Of a stretch of DNA of 64,000 nucleotides, positions 50,427-60,041 are shown one piece after another. A program made the position numbers and the translations under genes. The DNA lies in NCBI GenBank assembly GCA_965601665.1, contig OZ271833.1, forward strand, positions 558,001 to 622,000. Reading direction: 5' to 3'. The notes below the pieces were generated by a model. It was not told the DNA's origin. It searched no databases and saw nothing but the letters and a program-made list of their open reading frames with translations. This stretch comes from JANQNX01 sp965601665. GTDB lineage: Bacteria; Pseudomonadota; Gammaproteobacteria; Eutrophobiales; Eutrophobiaceae. Numbering within the stretch: the stretch's first letter is position 1; every line of letters begins with the position of its first letter.

Positions 50427-52835
50427 ATGACAGAAGAAACTGAAACTTTCCCCGTACTGCCGCTACGTGACGTGGTGGTATATCCACACATGGTCATTCC
50501 CCTTTTTGTAGGGCGAGAAAAATCTATCAAGGCCCTTGATAAGGCAATGGAGGGAAGTAAACAAATCCTGCTTGTTGCCCAGAAAAGTGCCGCCGAGGAT
50601 GACCCCGGCCAGGACGAAACCTACGATATAGGTACGTTGGCCAATATCCTGCAATTATTAAAGCTGCCCGATGGCACCATCAAGGTCCTGGTAGAGGGAA
50701 CTGCGCGCGCCAGTATTAGCAAGTATTCAGAAGATGATGGCATGTTTGTCGCAGATGTCGATATTTTAGAGCCTGAAGTACTAGATGAACAGGAAATGGA
50801 TGTGCATGCCCGTTCAGCCATGAACCAGTTCGAACAATACGTGAAACTGAACAAAAAAGTGCCGCCCGAAATTATTTCATCATTGTCCAGCATTGATGAT
50901 GCCAGTCGACTGGCAGATACGATAGCTGCACATATGTCGATCAAGATTGAGGAAAAACAGCAGGTTCTGGAAATCATCGATATTAAAGAACGTCTTGAAC
51001 ACCTTATTCATTTGATGGAATCAGAAATTGACCTGTTGCAGGTGGAAAAACGTATTCGCGGGCGCGTTAAATCGCAAATGGAAAAAAGTCAGCGCGAGTA
51101 TTATCTGAACGAACAAATGAAAGCCATCCAGAAAGAGCTGGGTGAAATGGAAGACGTGCCGAACGAACTCGAGGAACTGGAACAGAAAATCGAGAAAGCC
51201 GGCATGCACAAGGAGGCGCGGGAAAAGGCGGAGGCTGAATTAAACAAGCTGCGCATGATGTCGCCAATGTCAGCTGAGGCAACCGTGGTCAGGAACTACA
51301 TTGACTGGCTGGTGCAAGTGCCGTGGAAAACACGTAGCAAGGTTTCGCAAGACATTCTCAAGGCAGAAGAAGTGCTGGAAGAAGATCACTATGGGTTGGA
51401 AAAGGTCAAGGAACGTATTCTTGAATATCTCGCTGTACAACAGCGTGTAAAGAAAATGAAAGGACCTATTCTGTGCCTGGTCGGCCCCCCGGGTGTTGGT
51501 AAGACATCGTTGGGTAAATCTATCGCGCGGGCGACCAATCGTAAGTTTGTTCGTATGTCACTTGGTGGTGTCAGGGATGAAGCAGAGATTCGTGGCCACC
51601 GTCGTACCTATATTGGCTCCATGCCAGGAAAAATAGTGCAAGGGATGTCCAAATCCGGCAAGAAAAACCCGCTATTCCTGCTTGATGAAATCGACAAGAT
51701 GGCGATGGATTTTCGTGGCGACCCGGCCTCCGCTTTGCTGGAGGTGCTGGACCCGGAACAAAACAACAGTTTTAACGATCATTATCTTGAGGTCGACTAC
51801 GACCTGTCCGAGGTGATGTTCGTGACTACTGCGAATAGTCTCAATATTCCGGCGCCACTACTTGATCGAATGGAAGTGATTCGGCTTGCCGGTTACACCG
51901 AAGATGAAAAGGTGAATATTGCCAAACGCTACCTGATTCCAAAACAGCTGGAACGCAATGGTCTGAAGCAGGATGAAATCACAATTCGTGACAGCGTGAT
52001 ACGCGACATTATCCGTTACTACACGCGAGAGGCTGGTGTCAGAAGCCTGGATCGTGAGATTGCCAATATCTGTCGTAAGGTAGTAAAACAGATTTTGTTA
52101 AAGCCTAATGACAAGTCAGTAACGATTACATCGAAGAAGCTGGAATCATTGCTCGGTGTTAAACGCTACCGCTATGGTAAGGCCGAGAACGAAAACCGAA
52201 TTGGCCAGGTCACTGGGCTTGCCTGGACCGAGGTCGGTGGGGAGCTATTGACTGTCGAGGCGGCTATCGTACCGGGTAAAGGCAAGATTACCCGTACCGG
52301 TAAGCTTGGCGACGTCATGCAGGAATCGATTGAGGCAGCGATGACAGTGGTTCGCAGTCGTAGTGAAGTGCTGGGAATCGATGCTGATTTTTACAAGGAA
52401 CATGATTTCCATATTCACGTACCTGAGGGAGCGACCCCCAAGGATGGACCAAGCGCGGGTGTCGCGATGTGTACTGCGTTGGTTTCTTCCCTGACCAGTA
52501 CGCCGGTTAAATCCAGCGTTGCGATGACCGGCGAAATTACATTACGTGGTGAAGTATTACCGATTGGTGGCTTAAAGGAAAAACTGCTCGCCGCACTCCG
52601 TGGCGGTATAGAAACAGTCTTGATTCCACACGAAAACAATAGGGAATTGGCCGAGATACCCAAGAATATTAAACAAAATCTTGATATCAGACCCGTACGC
52701 TGGATAGACGAAGTGCTGGAAGTGGCACTTGAAGAGATGCCAAAACCCGGTGTAAAAAAGAAGGGAAAATCTGATATAGTGAAAAAAGATGACGCTCGAA
52801 GTGGTGGCAAAGGCAACGTTGTAAGGCCTCACTAA
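50427..52835 (+). CDS. lon: ATP-dependent protease Lon
   Basis: 802 residues. N-terminal LON domain (FPVLPLRDVVVYPHMVIPLFVGR), AAA+ module with Walker A GPPGVGKTSLGKSIA near residue 355 and Walker B LFLLDEIDKM, and a C-terminal serine–lysine protease domain. Catalytic Ser is in PKDGPSAGVAM and Lys in IGGLKEKLLAA. Degrades misfolded and some regulatory proteins. It is in the usual place between clpX and hupB. ATG is preceded by AAGG (TAAAGGTTCCT). Confidence 0.97.
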   Translation: MTEETETFPVLPLRDVVVYPHMVIPLFVGREKSIKALDKAMEGSKQILLVAQKSAAEDDPGQDETYDIGTLANILQLLKLPDGTIKVLVEGTARASISKYSEDDGMFVADVDILEPEVLDEQEMDVHARSAMNQFEQYVKLNKKVPPEIISSLSSIDDASRLADTIAAHMSIKIEEKQQVLEIIDIKERLEHLIHLMESEIDLLQVEKRIRGRVKSQMEKSQREYYLNEQMKAIQKELGEMEDVPNELEELEQKIEKAGMHKEAREKAEAELNKLRMMSPMSAEATVVRNYIDWLVQVPWKTRSKVSQDILKAEEVLEEDHYGLEKVKERILEYLAVQQRVKKMKGPILCLVGPPGVGKTSLGKSIARATNRKFVRMSLGGVRDEAEIRGHRRTYIGSMPGKIVQGMSKSGKKNPLFLLDEIDKMAMDFRGDPASALLEVLDPEQNNSFNDHYLEVDYDLSEVMFVTTANSLNIPAPLLDRMEVIRLAGYTEDEKVNIAKRYLIPKQLERNGLKQDEITIRDSVIRDIIRYYTREAGVRSLDREIANICRKVVKQILLKPNDKSVTITSKKLESLLGVKRYRYGKAENENRIGQVTGLAWTEVGGELLTVEAAIVPGKGKITRTGKLGDVMQESIEAAMTVVRSRSEVLGIDADFYKEHDFHIHVPEGATPKDGPSAGVAMCTALVSSLTSTPVKSSVAMTGEITLRGEVLPIGGLKEKLLAALRGGIETVLIPHENNRELAEIPKNIKQNLDIRPVRWIDEVLEVALEEMPKPGVKKKGKSDIVKKDDARSGGKGNVVRPH

Positions 52836-53006
52836 ATTCAAGTTGTTCATTGGCGCACTTTTTCTGACAGCATTGCTTGACGCGCTTTTGAGCACTTGGT
52901 ATAAATCCAGCGCTCTGAAAATCGGGTCACTCAATCAGAAACAATCCTCACTGGAACAGTCTTTTCTATTTCTTGGGGTTAAGAATTTACAAGGGGAATA
53001 AAGATT

Positions 53007-53279
53007 ATGAATAAAGCTGAACTTATCGATGAAATTGCAGATTCTGCTGATCTTTCCAAAGCTGCTGCTGGCAGAGCTCTTGATTCTGCAATTGATACGA
53101 TAACAAAGGCTCTAAAGAAGGGAGACACGGTCACCCTGGTAGGCTTTGGAACCTTTTCTGTGCGCAAGCGTAATGCACGTACCGGCCGTAACCCGCGAAC
53201 TGGCGAAGAAATCAAGATTAAAGCTTCGAAGGTTCCTGGTTTTAAGGCTGGTAAAGCTCTGAAGGATGCCATAAACTAG
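53007..53279 (+). CDS. hupB: DNA-binding protein HU-β
   Basis: 90 residues, the standard HU length. It opens MNKAELIDEIADSADLSK and carries the β-arm signature GFGTFSVRKRNARTGRNPRTG, with the Pro that intercalates DNA. Histone-like nucleoid protein. AAGGGGAATAAAGATT before the ATG is a strong ribosome site. It follows lon, its usual neighbour. Confidence 0.97.
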   Translation: MNKAELIDEIADSADLSKAAAGRALDSAIDTITKALKKGDTVTLVGFGTFSVRKRNARTGRNPRTGEEIKIKASKVPGFKAGKALKDAIN

Positions 53280-53288
53280 CGCGCCTTC

Positions 53289-53364
53289 GGGTGCTTAGCT
53301 CAGTTGGTAGAGCGTCGCCCTTACAAGGCGAAAGTCGGGAGTTCGAGCCTCTCAGCACCCACCA
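53289..53364 (+). tRNA. tRNA-Val (anticodon UAC)
   Basis: A 76-nt cloverleaf with encoded CCA. Acceptor GGGTGCT pairs with AGCACCC. Anticodon arm TCGCC/CTTACAA/GGCGA with TAC. Nine bases after the hupB stop and ten bases before tRNA-Asp, so probably co-transcribed. Confidence 0.97.
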
Positions 53365-53373
53365 GAACCCACC

Positions 53374-53450
53374 GGAGTGGTAGTTCAGTTGGTTAGAATA
53401 CCGGCCTGTCACGCCGGGGGTCGCGGGTTCGAGTCCCGTCCACTCCGCCA
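53374..53450 (+). tRNA. tRNA-Asp (anticodon GUC)
   Basis: A 77-nt cloverleaf with encoded CCA. Acceptor GGAGTGG pairs with CCACTCC, discriminator G. Anticodon arm CCGGC/CTGTCAC/GCCGG with GTC. It lies between tRNA-Val and the hairpin before ppiD. Unlike Pro/Arg/Lys, no 3'-end copy follows. Confidence 0.97.
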
Positions 53451-53464
53451 ACATTTATAATGTA

Positions 53465-53494
53465 ACGGGCGTATCAATTAGTTGATACGCCCGT
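53465..53494 (+). terminator. Strong hairpin after the tRNA-Val/Asp pair (possible terminator)
   Basis: A perfect 13-bp stem (ACGGGCGTATCAA pairs with TTGATACGCCCGT) with loop TTAG, 14 bp after tRNA-Asp. The T-tract is weak, so termination or RNA-end protection is possible; it could also be a binding site ahead of ppiD. Confidence 0.55.
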
Positions 53495-53520
53495 AATTCA
53501 TTCTGAAACGTGATAGTAAG

Positions 53521-55425
53521 ATGTTAGGACAAATTAGAGACAAGGCGACGGGCTGGATAGCCGGCATTATTGTCGGTGCATTGATTATTTCTTTTGCTTT
53601 CTGGGGTGTCAGCTTCTATTTCGGCGGCAATGGCCAGGCTAATGTGGCGATAGTCAACGATACCGAAATCGATCTGCAAACCTATCAGCGCTCCTTCACC
53701 AGCCTGAAACGCCAGATGCAATCTATCTTCGGTAATGAACTTTCCCTTGAAGAAGAAGAGTTGATACGTCAGCAAACCATCCAGCGTCTGGTAGATACCG
53801 AGATCGTTAACCAGATCGTTCGCGACAATAATTTCCAGGTTACCGATAAACAGGTTGCAGCCACGATTACCAACCTGGAACTATTCCAGGATGAGCAGGG
53901 TTTTGATCGTAACAAGTACGAACAAGGTATTGCTAACCTGGGTATGGCGCCAGCATACTTCGAACGACAGTTGCGTATGGATTTGTTGTCAGAACAATTA
54001 CAGTCAGGCCTGGCTGAAACGCTGTTCGTTACTCAGGATGAACTGAATGACGTGTTACGTATAAAAAACCAGACGCGTGATATTACCTATACGATCATCA
54101 GTGCCGATGATTACTTCGATGAAATTGAAATAGCCGATGCTGATATCCAGGCCTATTATGATGATAACAAGCAGCAGTATGCGGCTCCTGAACAGGTAAA
54201 GATTTCCTACATTGATCTTGATGTTACAAAGCTTGCTGACAACATAGAGTTTACTGAACAGGACTTGCGCGACTACTATCAGAGCAACAAGGATCAGTAT
54301 GACGTCGCAGAACAGCGCTCGGTAACAAAATTGTTTGTTAAAACTGATGAAGGCTCTTCTGAAGAAGACATTGCCAGCGCACGAGCACAAATTGAAAAAG
54401 CGCTGGAACAGGCCAACAACGGAATGGATTTCGAGAAGATTATTGAGGAATCTGGCAAGGACGATGAAAGTCTACTGGAATTCAGTGAGCACGCCTTCAT
54501 GACGCGTGGCATCATGGGCGATGAAATCGATGAATTTTTATTTGCCAATGATGAAGAAGCTGTAAGTGGCATTATCGAGAGTAAATCAGGATTCAACATT
54601 GTAAAGGTCGGTGAAATTCGCGGCGGACCAAAGAATGTCTTTGAAAAAGTTGCTGAACAAGTTGAAAGTGACTATCGACGCAGCCAGGCTGAACTTCAGT
54701 ATTTTGAACTTTCAGATAAAGTAGCGACGTTGGCTTACGAGCATCCGGATACACTTGAAATTGCAGCTGAAGAAACCGGCCTGCAAGCAGTTGAAACAGA
54801 GTTCTTTGCCCGCGCCAACGAAAACGAAGACATTACCAGTGACAGCAGAATCATTGCTGCCAGTTTCCAACAGGACTTGATTGATTCGGGAAACAACAGT
54901 GATGCGATTGAACTGGGCGAAAACCACTCGGCAATCATTCGTGTTGTTGATTACAAGCCTTCTGAAATCCAGCCGCTGGCAGTTGTTCGTGACGATATCA
55001 TTGCTGACATCAAACAGGAGCGTGCCATTAACAAGGCAGCGGAAGAGGGTGAAACAATTATTTCTCAACTTGAATCTGGCAAGTCGACAGAAGAAGTGCA
55101 GGCCAGCAAGGAAATTAACTGGAACAGCACCGAGGGTGCCAAGCGCGATGCAACAGATGTGACGCGCTCTGTATTGCGTGCGGCTTTTCAAATTGACAAG
55201 CCCGAAGACGAGCCAGGCCTTATTGGTTATCAGCTTGGTAGTGGCGACTATGCCGTTGTTATGGTGACAGCAGTGGCTGACGGTGAAATAGAGGATGTGA
55301 CCGAAACGACCTCCAAGGCAACGGCCAGCGAAATGGTGCGCGTGCGCAGCTCCAGTGAATGGCGTGAGTTTCTGGATACAGCCAGGGAAGCAGCAAGCGT
55401 CCGAATTTTCGAAGATAACATTTAG
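53521..55425 (+). CDS. ppiD: Periplasmic folding chaperone PpiD
   Basis: 634 residues. An N-terminal membrane anchor (about residues 12–36, WIAGIIVGALIISFAFWGV) leads to a periplasmic SurA-N-like chaperone region (FTSLKRQMQSIFG, IQRLVDTEIVNQIV). A parvulin (PPIC) domain follows around residues 265–365 (SVTKLFVKTDE… FEKIIEESGKD… SGFNIVKV), and then a long C-terminal region. The parvulin may be inactive, as in E. coli PpiD. It binds substrates at the Sec translocon. Located after hupB–tRNAs as usual. Confidence 0.95.
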   Translation: MLGQIRDKATGWIAGIIVGALIISFAFWGVSFYFGGNGQANVAIVNDTEIDLQTYQRSFTSLKRQMQSIFGNELSLEEEELIRQQTIQRLVDTEIVNQIVRDNNFQVTDKQVAATITNLELFQDEQGFDRNKYEQGIANLGMAPAYFERQLRMDLLSEQLQSGLAETLFVTQDELNDVLRIKNQTRDITYTIISADDYFDEIEIADADIQAYYDDNKQQYAAPEQVKISYIDLDVTKLADNIEFTEQDLRDYYQSNKDQYDVAEQRSVTKLFVKTDEGSSEEDIASARAQIEKALEQANNGMDFEKIIEESGKDDESLLEFSEHAFMTRGIMGDEIDEFLFANDEEAVSGIIESKSGFNIVKVGEIRGGPKNVFEKVAEQVESDYRRSQAELQYFELSDKVATLAYEHPDTLEIAAEETGLQAVETEFFARANENEDITSDSRIIAASFQQDLIDSGNNSDAIELGENHSAIIRVVDYKPSEIQPLAVVRDDIIADIKQERAINKAAEEGETIISQLESGKSTEEVQASKEINWNSTEGAKRDATDVTRSVLRAAFQIDKPEDEPGLIGYQLGSGDYAVVMVTAVADGEIEDVTETTSKATASEMVRVRSSSEWREFLDTAREAASVRIFEDNI

Positions 55426-55762
55426 GCATACTTCTAAACTACTACGCTCATCATCTTACGCTTCGTCGGTACTCGGAATCTTCATGTATTACTTATACTG
55501 GGGTTGATGCGCTCCGGCGGAATACAACCTTACTACGCTCGTAACGATTTTAGATAGATTAATTTGAATCCGGGTGTGTAGTGATTTCCACCGCTGCGTT
55601 CGCCAAGCTTTCGTAAATTATTCTCTGTCAGTGATCGGCTGTGCTCGTCACGGTTTAAATACAGAAAAGCAGTTTTAGGAAATGCATTTACCAGGCTTTA
55701 TACTCGTCCTTTCTATGCCGAACTAACTTTCTTTTATTTACAAAACACGGGTTCTGCCTGAA
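55426..55762. other. Gap of 337 bp without a gene
   Basis: Between the convergent ppiD and symporter genes. No open frame of note. TACTACGCTC occurs twice (about 55438 and 55533), and GTAT-tactt-ATAC forms a small hairpin near 55486. No hairpin with a T-tract is evident, so termination signals of ppiD and the symporter are not clear. Confidence 0.4.
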
Positions 55763-56971
55763 TTATGAATCAGGTATGTACCGCTCCATTACCGCCGCGC
55801 CAACGCTGTCCCCCCAGACATTGACGGTTGTACGAAAGCGATCCAGCAGCCAGTCTACGGCCAGGATCATGCCGATACCCTCAGTAGGTAAATTGACGGC
55901 ATTCAGTACGATAATCAATGTAACAAGTCCTGCCTGGGGTATGCCCGCGGCGCCAATCGCAGCCAGAGTTGCAGTCAAGAAAATCATTGTCTGTTCCATG
56001 ATGCCCAATTCAATGCCGTAGGCCTGCGCGATAAACATAGCAGCGACCGCCTCGTACAGTGCTGTGCCGTCCATATTCACGGTTGCACCCAACGGCGTGA
56101 CAAATTTTACCGAGCGTTTATCAACACCGGCCTCAATCGCGCATTCCATGGTCAGTGGCAGTGTTGCAGATGAACTGGCGGTGCCAAACGCGGTAAACAA
56201 TGCGCGTGACAGTTTGACCAGGTAAGTCTTGCCATGCCGGCTTAATAGACAAAGCAGCAGGAACAGCAGCAGAAAGTGTATACCCAGCCCGAAAACCACG
56301 GTCATAAAGTATGCACCAACGTTGGCCAATTGTTGTTGTATGGCCTCGGCGCCACCTGCACGACCAATTTGTCCAGCAATTAATGCAAAGATACCTACGG
56401 GTGCCAATACCATTATCCAGATAACCAGTCGCATCATGGTTTCATTCAACCCGTCAAAGAAACGAATCATGGCTTCGTTCCTTTCTCCAATCGTGGTCAT
56501 GGCTGCGGCAAAAAGCAGGCTAAAGATGATGATAGGTAGCAACTGGGTTTCGGCAGCTGATGCAACAATGTTGGGACTAACGAGTGAGCGAATGATATCG
56601 GTGAAGCCAATTTCACCTTTTGCGGCAACCATCTCGGGCACTTCATCGCTGAGTTGTTCTACCCCTATGCCTGGCTGTACCAGGTTCACAACGATTAGAC
56701 CAATGAAAACGGCAAGCGCAGTGGTGCTGGCATAATAAAGGAGTGTGAGACCGCCAAGTTTGCCGAGTTTTCGAATATCTCCAAGCGAGGAGACGCCACT
56801 GATTACTGCTGCGATGATGAGCGGAATGATCATCATCTTTAGCAGGTCCAGGAACAGGTCGCCTATCCAGGCGATCTGGACCATTTGCGGGCCAAACAAC
56901 CAGCCACAAACGAGGCCGGCTATGGCGCCCAACATGATGCCAATTACCAGTTTGTTTTCGCTGATGGCCAT
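55763..56971 (-). CDS. Dicarboxylate/amino acid:cation symporter (DAACS family)
   Basis: About 402 residues from ATG 56971 (an upstream TTG at 56977 is also open). Eight-helix GltP/DctA plan with two re-entrant hairpins: the SSSATLP serine-rich motif (TAFGTASSSATLPLTM) at about residue 265, NMDGTALYEAV at about residue 300 (the sodium/substrate motif), and IGAAGIPQAG. Takes up dicarboxylates, glutamate/aspartate or similar with Na+ or H+. It stands between ppiD and fabI, separately transcribed. Substrate cannot be fixed. Confidence 0.92.
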   Translation of the reverse strand: MAISENKLVIGIMLGAIAGLVCGWLFGPQMVQIAWIGDLFLDLLKMMIIPLIIAAVISGVSSLGDIRKLGKLGGLTLLYYASTTALAVFIGLIVVNLVQPGIGVEQLSDEVPEMVAAKGEIGFTDIIRSLVSPNIVASAAETQLLPIIIFSLLFAAAMTTIGERNEAMIRFFDGLNETMMRLVIWIMVLAPVGIFALIAGQIGRAGGAEAIQQQLANVGAYFMTVVFGLGIHFLLLFLLLCLLSRHGKTYLVKLSRALFTAFGTASSSATLPLTMECAIEAGVDKRSVKFVTPLGATVNMDGTALYEAVAAMFIAQAYGIELGIMEQTMIFLTATLAAIGAAGIPQAGLVTLIIVLNAVNLPTEGIGMILAVDWLLDRFRTTVNVWGDSVGAAVMERYIPDS

Positions 56972-56983
56972 CAGCAAGCAGGT

Positions 56984-57769
56984 TTATGCGATACCTATCG
57001 AGTTATAACCGCAGTCCACGTACGTGATTTCGCCCGTCACTGCAGAGGCGTAGTCAGAGCAAAGGAATGCAGCTACATTGCCTACTTCTTCAATCGTCAC
57101 GTTACGCCGCAGTGGTGAGTTTTTTTCTACCTGGTTCAGGAAATCGCGTAGCCCCTTGATACCTGATGCCGCAAGTGTACGAATTGGACCAGCAGAGATG
57201 GCATTTACCCGTATACCTTCAGGTCCGAGGCTGGACGCCATGTAGCGAACATTGGCTTCAAGGCTGGCCTTGGCAACACCCATGACGTTGTAGTTCGGCA
57301 TGGCTCGTACGGCGCCAATATAGCTGAGCGTCAGCATGGATCCGTTGCGGCCTTTCATCATTTCCCTGCCGGCATCGCCAAGCGCAGAAAAACTATAGGA
57401 ACTGATTTCGTGGGCGGTCAGGAAACCCTCACGCGTAACATTTTCGAGGTATTCACCTTCCAGTTGCTCTTTTGGAGCAAAGGCGACAGAGTGAATCAGA
57501 ATGTCCAGCCCATCCCAGTAATCGTCCAGGTGTTCAAAAACCGATGAAATCTGTTCATCGCTGGAGACATCGCAGGGAACGGTGATGTTAGAGTCCACTT
57601 CAGAGGCAAATTTTTCGACTCTGCCCCTTAATTTATCGTTTTGGTAAGTAAATGCCAGTTCTGCACCCTCGCGATGCATGGCCTGCGCAATGCCCCAGGC
57701 AATTGATCGATTACTGGCAACCCCCACAATCAATGCACGTTTGTTTTCGAGTAAACCCATACTAGTCAT
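56984..57769 (-). CDS. fabI: Enoyl-[acyl-carrier-protein] reductase (NADH)
   Basis: 261 residues, atypical SDR. The N-terminal LLENKRALIVGVASNRSIAWGIAQAM is the FabI nucleotide-binding motif (GVAxNRSIAWG). The catalytic site is Y-x6-K in YNVMGVAKASLE with an upstream Tyr in LSYIGA. GPIRTLAASGI and the end LDCGYN-like VDCGYNSIG match FabI. Last reduction step of fatty-acid elongation, cytoplasmic. It is divergent from the peptide-transporter genes across 115 bp. Confidence 0.96.
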   Translation of the reverse strand: MTSMGLLENKRALIVGVASNRSIAWGIAQAMHREGAELAFTYQNDKLRGRVEKFASEVDSNITVPCDVSSDEQISSVFEHLDDYWDGLDILIHSVAFAPKEQLEGEYLENVTREGFLTAHEISSYSFSALGDAGREMMKGRNGSMLTLSYIGAVRAMPNYNVMGVAKASLEANVRYMASSLGPEGIRVNAISAGPIRTLAASGIKGLRDFLNQVEKNSPLRRNVTIEEVGNVAAFLCSDYASAVTGEITYVDCGYNSIGIA

Positions 57770-57884
57770 CCTATAGCTGCTTTATTGAATTATTTATTTA
57801 ATTACAACTCAAAGTGTACAGAAAAACAGGCATGTTTATAATGCTCCATTTGCAATCAAACCAGACTAAAAACAAATAATCTTT

Positions 57885-60041
57885 ATGTCGTTCCCCGGGC
57901 CCAGAATTGCCTTGCTTTGTTGCCTGCTGCTGTCAGCAGCCTGCGATAAAACCCCATGGAATAATCCATATCCGTCCGGAGAGGTAAAACAGAACGTTTA
58001 CTACGACTCTTTCTCGGAGCGCCCCAAACATCTTGACCCGATCAGCTCATACAGTGCCAACGAATATGTCTTCCTTGGTCAAATATATGAACCACCGCTG
58101 CAATATCATTTCCTGAAGAGGCCTTATGAACTGACGCCGTTAACCGCTACCACTGTGCCTGAACCAACCTATTTTGACGAGGAAGGGAATATGTTGGCTG
58201 CAGACGCAGCAGTAGAAGACATCGCCAGAGTGGTTTACCGGGTGACAATCAAGCCTGACATACTCTATCAACCTCATCCTGCGTTTGCCCGTGATGCCAA
58301 TAACCAGTTCGTTTATCACGAACTGAACCCGGAAAAACTGGGCAATATTTACACGTTGGCGGATTTCAAGGTGGTGGGCACCCGGGAACTGCGTGCGCGG
58401 GATTATGTATACCAGATCAAGCGCATGGTCCATCCAAAGGTACATTCACCTATCGCCGGCTTAATGTCCAAATACATACTGGGCTTAAGTGACTATGCAA
58501 TAACACTCTCCCAGGCCATGCAGGAAAAAGGGGCCGGTTACCTTGATCTGGACGCGTATGACTTACCCGGTGCCCGGGTTATTGATGATTACACCTTCGA
58601 AATTGAGTTAACGCAGAAGTATCCGCAGTTTCGTTACTGGTTATCGATGTATTTCTTTGCCCCTATGCCGTGGGAAGCGGATTATTTTTATTCGCAACCG
58701 GGGATGACGGAAAAGAATATCACGCTGGACTGGTTCCCAGTTGGTACCGGCCCTTTCATGCTGACGGAAAACAATCCTAACCGACGCATGGTGCTGGATA
58801 AGAACCCGAATTTCCGAGGCGAGGCCTTTCCTGAAACAGGCTCCCCCGGTGACGCCGAGGCCGGCCTGTTGGATGATGCGGGCAAACCCATGCCGTTTAT
58901 TGACCGCGCGATTTATAGTCTTGAGAAGGAGTCTATACCGGAATGGAACAAGTTCCTGCAAGGCTATTATGACACCTCCGGTATTGTGTCGGACAGTTTT
59001 GACCAGGCCATCACGTTTAATACCCAGGGCGATGCCATGCTGACCGAGGAGATGCTGGATAAAGGCATCAAGTTAAAAACCGCGGTGACGACATCGACTT
59101 TTTATATGGGCTTTAACATGGTCGATGATGTCATTGGTGGTGATAGTGAAAGTGCGCGTTTATTACGTCGCGCGATTTCCATCGCGGTCGATTACGAGGA
59201 ATATATCTCGATCTTTGCCAATGGCAGGGGACAACCGGCGCAGGGTCCGATCCCTCCGGGTATATTCGGCCACATAGCCGGTGAAGCAGGCATTAACTAC
59301 TATGTGTATACCTGGCAGGATGGCAAGCCGGTTCGTCGAAGTATCGATGAAGCACGTGACTTGATGACCCGGGCGGGTTATCCAAATGGCCGTGATGCAG
59401 AAACCGGGCAACCTCTGGTGCTAAACCTGGACACGCCATCGGCGGGCCCAGGCACGAAGGCGCGTTTCGACTGGTTACGTAAACAATTCGCCAAGCTTGG
59501 TATCAATCTGGTTGTACGTGCAACAGACTATAACCGTTTCCAGGAAAAAATGCGCAAGGGTACCGCACAAATATTTCAATGGGGCTGGAATGCTGATTAC
59601 CCTGACCCGGAAAACTTTTTCTTTCTCTTGTTTGGCCCGAACGCGAAGGTCGATCATAACGGTGAAAACGCGGCAAACTATAACAACGAAGAATTTGATC
59701 AGTTATTTAACGAAATGAAGAGTATGGACAATGGTCCGGCCCGGCAGACCATTATTAATGACATGGTCGAGATTGCCCGACGTGATGCGCCATGGTTGTG
59801 GGGGTTTCATCCCGTTGGCTTTACACTACATCACGGTTGGTATATGAATGCAAAGCCAAATCTTATGGCCAACAACACGCTGAAGTATAAGCGTATTGAA
59901 CCACTGGTTCGCGCGGAGCGACAACAACAGTGGAATCAGCCAGTCTGGTGGCCTGTGCTGGTATTGATACTGGGATTGATCATGGTCTTATTGCCGGCGA
60001 TTGTTTCCTGGCGGCGCAAGGAGACACGTTCAATATCATGA
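57885..60041 (+). CDS. Peptide ABC transporter substrate-binding lipoprotein with C-terminal TM helix
   Basis: 718 residues. Lipobox LLSAAC (Cys20), then SBP_bac_5 (family 5): KHLDPISSYSANEYVFLGQIYEPP, a central binding region, and GWNADYPDPENFFFLLFGPNAKVDHNGENAANYNNEEFDQLF near residues 575–620. A predicted hydrophobic helix at about residues 688–710 (WPVLVLILGLIMVLLPAIVSW) with a basic end is unusual for a binding protein and would anchor it a second time. It is the first gene of a Yej/Opp-like operon. Probably binds peptides or peptide-like compounds. Confidence 0.92.
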   Translation: MSFPGPRIALLCCLLLSAACDKTPWNNPYPSGEVKQNVYYDSFSERPKHLDPISSYSANEYVFLGQIYEPPLQYHFLKRPYELTPLTATTVPEPTYFDEEGNMLAADAAVEDIARVVYRVTIKPDILYQPHPAFARDANNQFVYHELNPEKLGNIYTLADFKVVGTRELRARDYVYQIKRMVHPKVHSPIAGLMSKYILGLSDYAITLSQAMQEKGAGYLDLDAYDLPGARVIDDYTFEIELTQKYPQFRYWLSMYFFAPMPWEADYFYSQPGMTEKNITLDWFPVGTGPFMLTENNPNRRMVLDKNPNFRGEAFPETGSPGDAEAGLLDDAGKPMPFIDRAIYSLEKESIPEWNKFLQGYYDTSGIVSDSFDQAITFNTQGDAMLTEEMLDKGIKLKTAVTTSTFYMGFNMVDDVIGGDSESARLLRRAISIAVDYEEYISIFANGRGQPAQGPIPPGIFGHIAGEAGINYYVYTWQDGKPVRRSIDEARDLMTRAGYPNGRDAETGQPLVLNLDTPSAGPGTKARFDWLRKQFAKLGINLVVRATDYNRFQEKMRKGTAQIFQWGWNADYPDPENFFFLLFGPNAKVDHNGENAANYNNEEFDQLFNEMKSMDNGPARQTIINDMVEIARRDAPWLWGFHPVGFTLHHGWYMNAKPNLMANNTLKYKRIEPLVRAERQQQWNQPVWWPVLVLILGLIMVLLPAIVSWRRKETRSIS

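Noticed and set aside
59930..60037. A 36-residue extension of the OppB-like permease to 59930
   Set aside because: The extra residues lie inside the binding-protein gene in another frame; ATG 60038 gives the canonical permease start and the usual four-base overlap.
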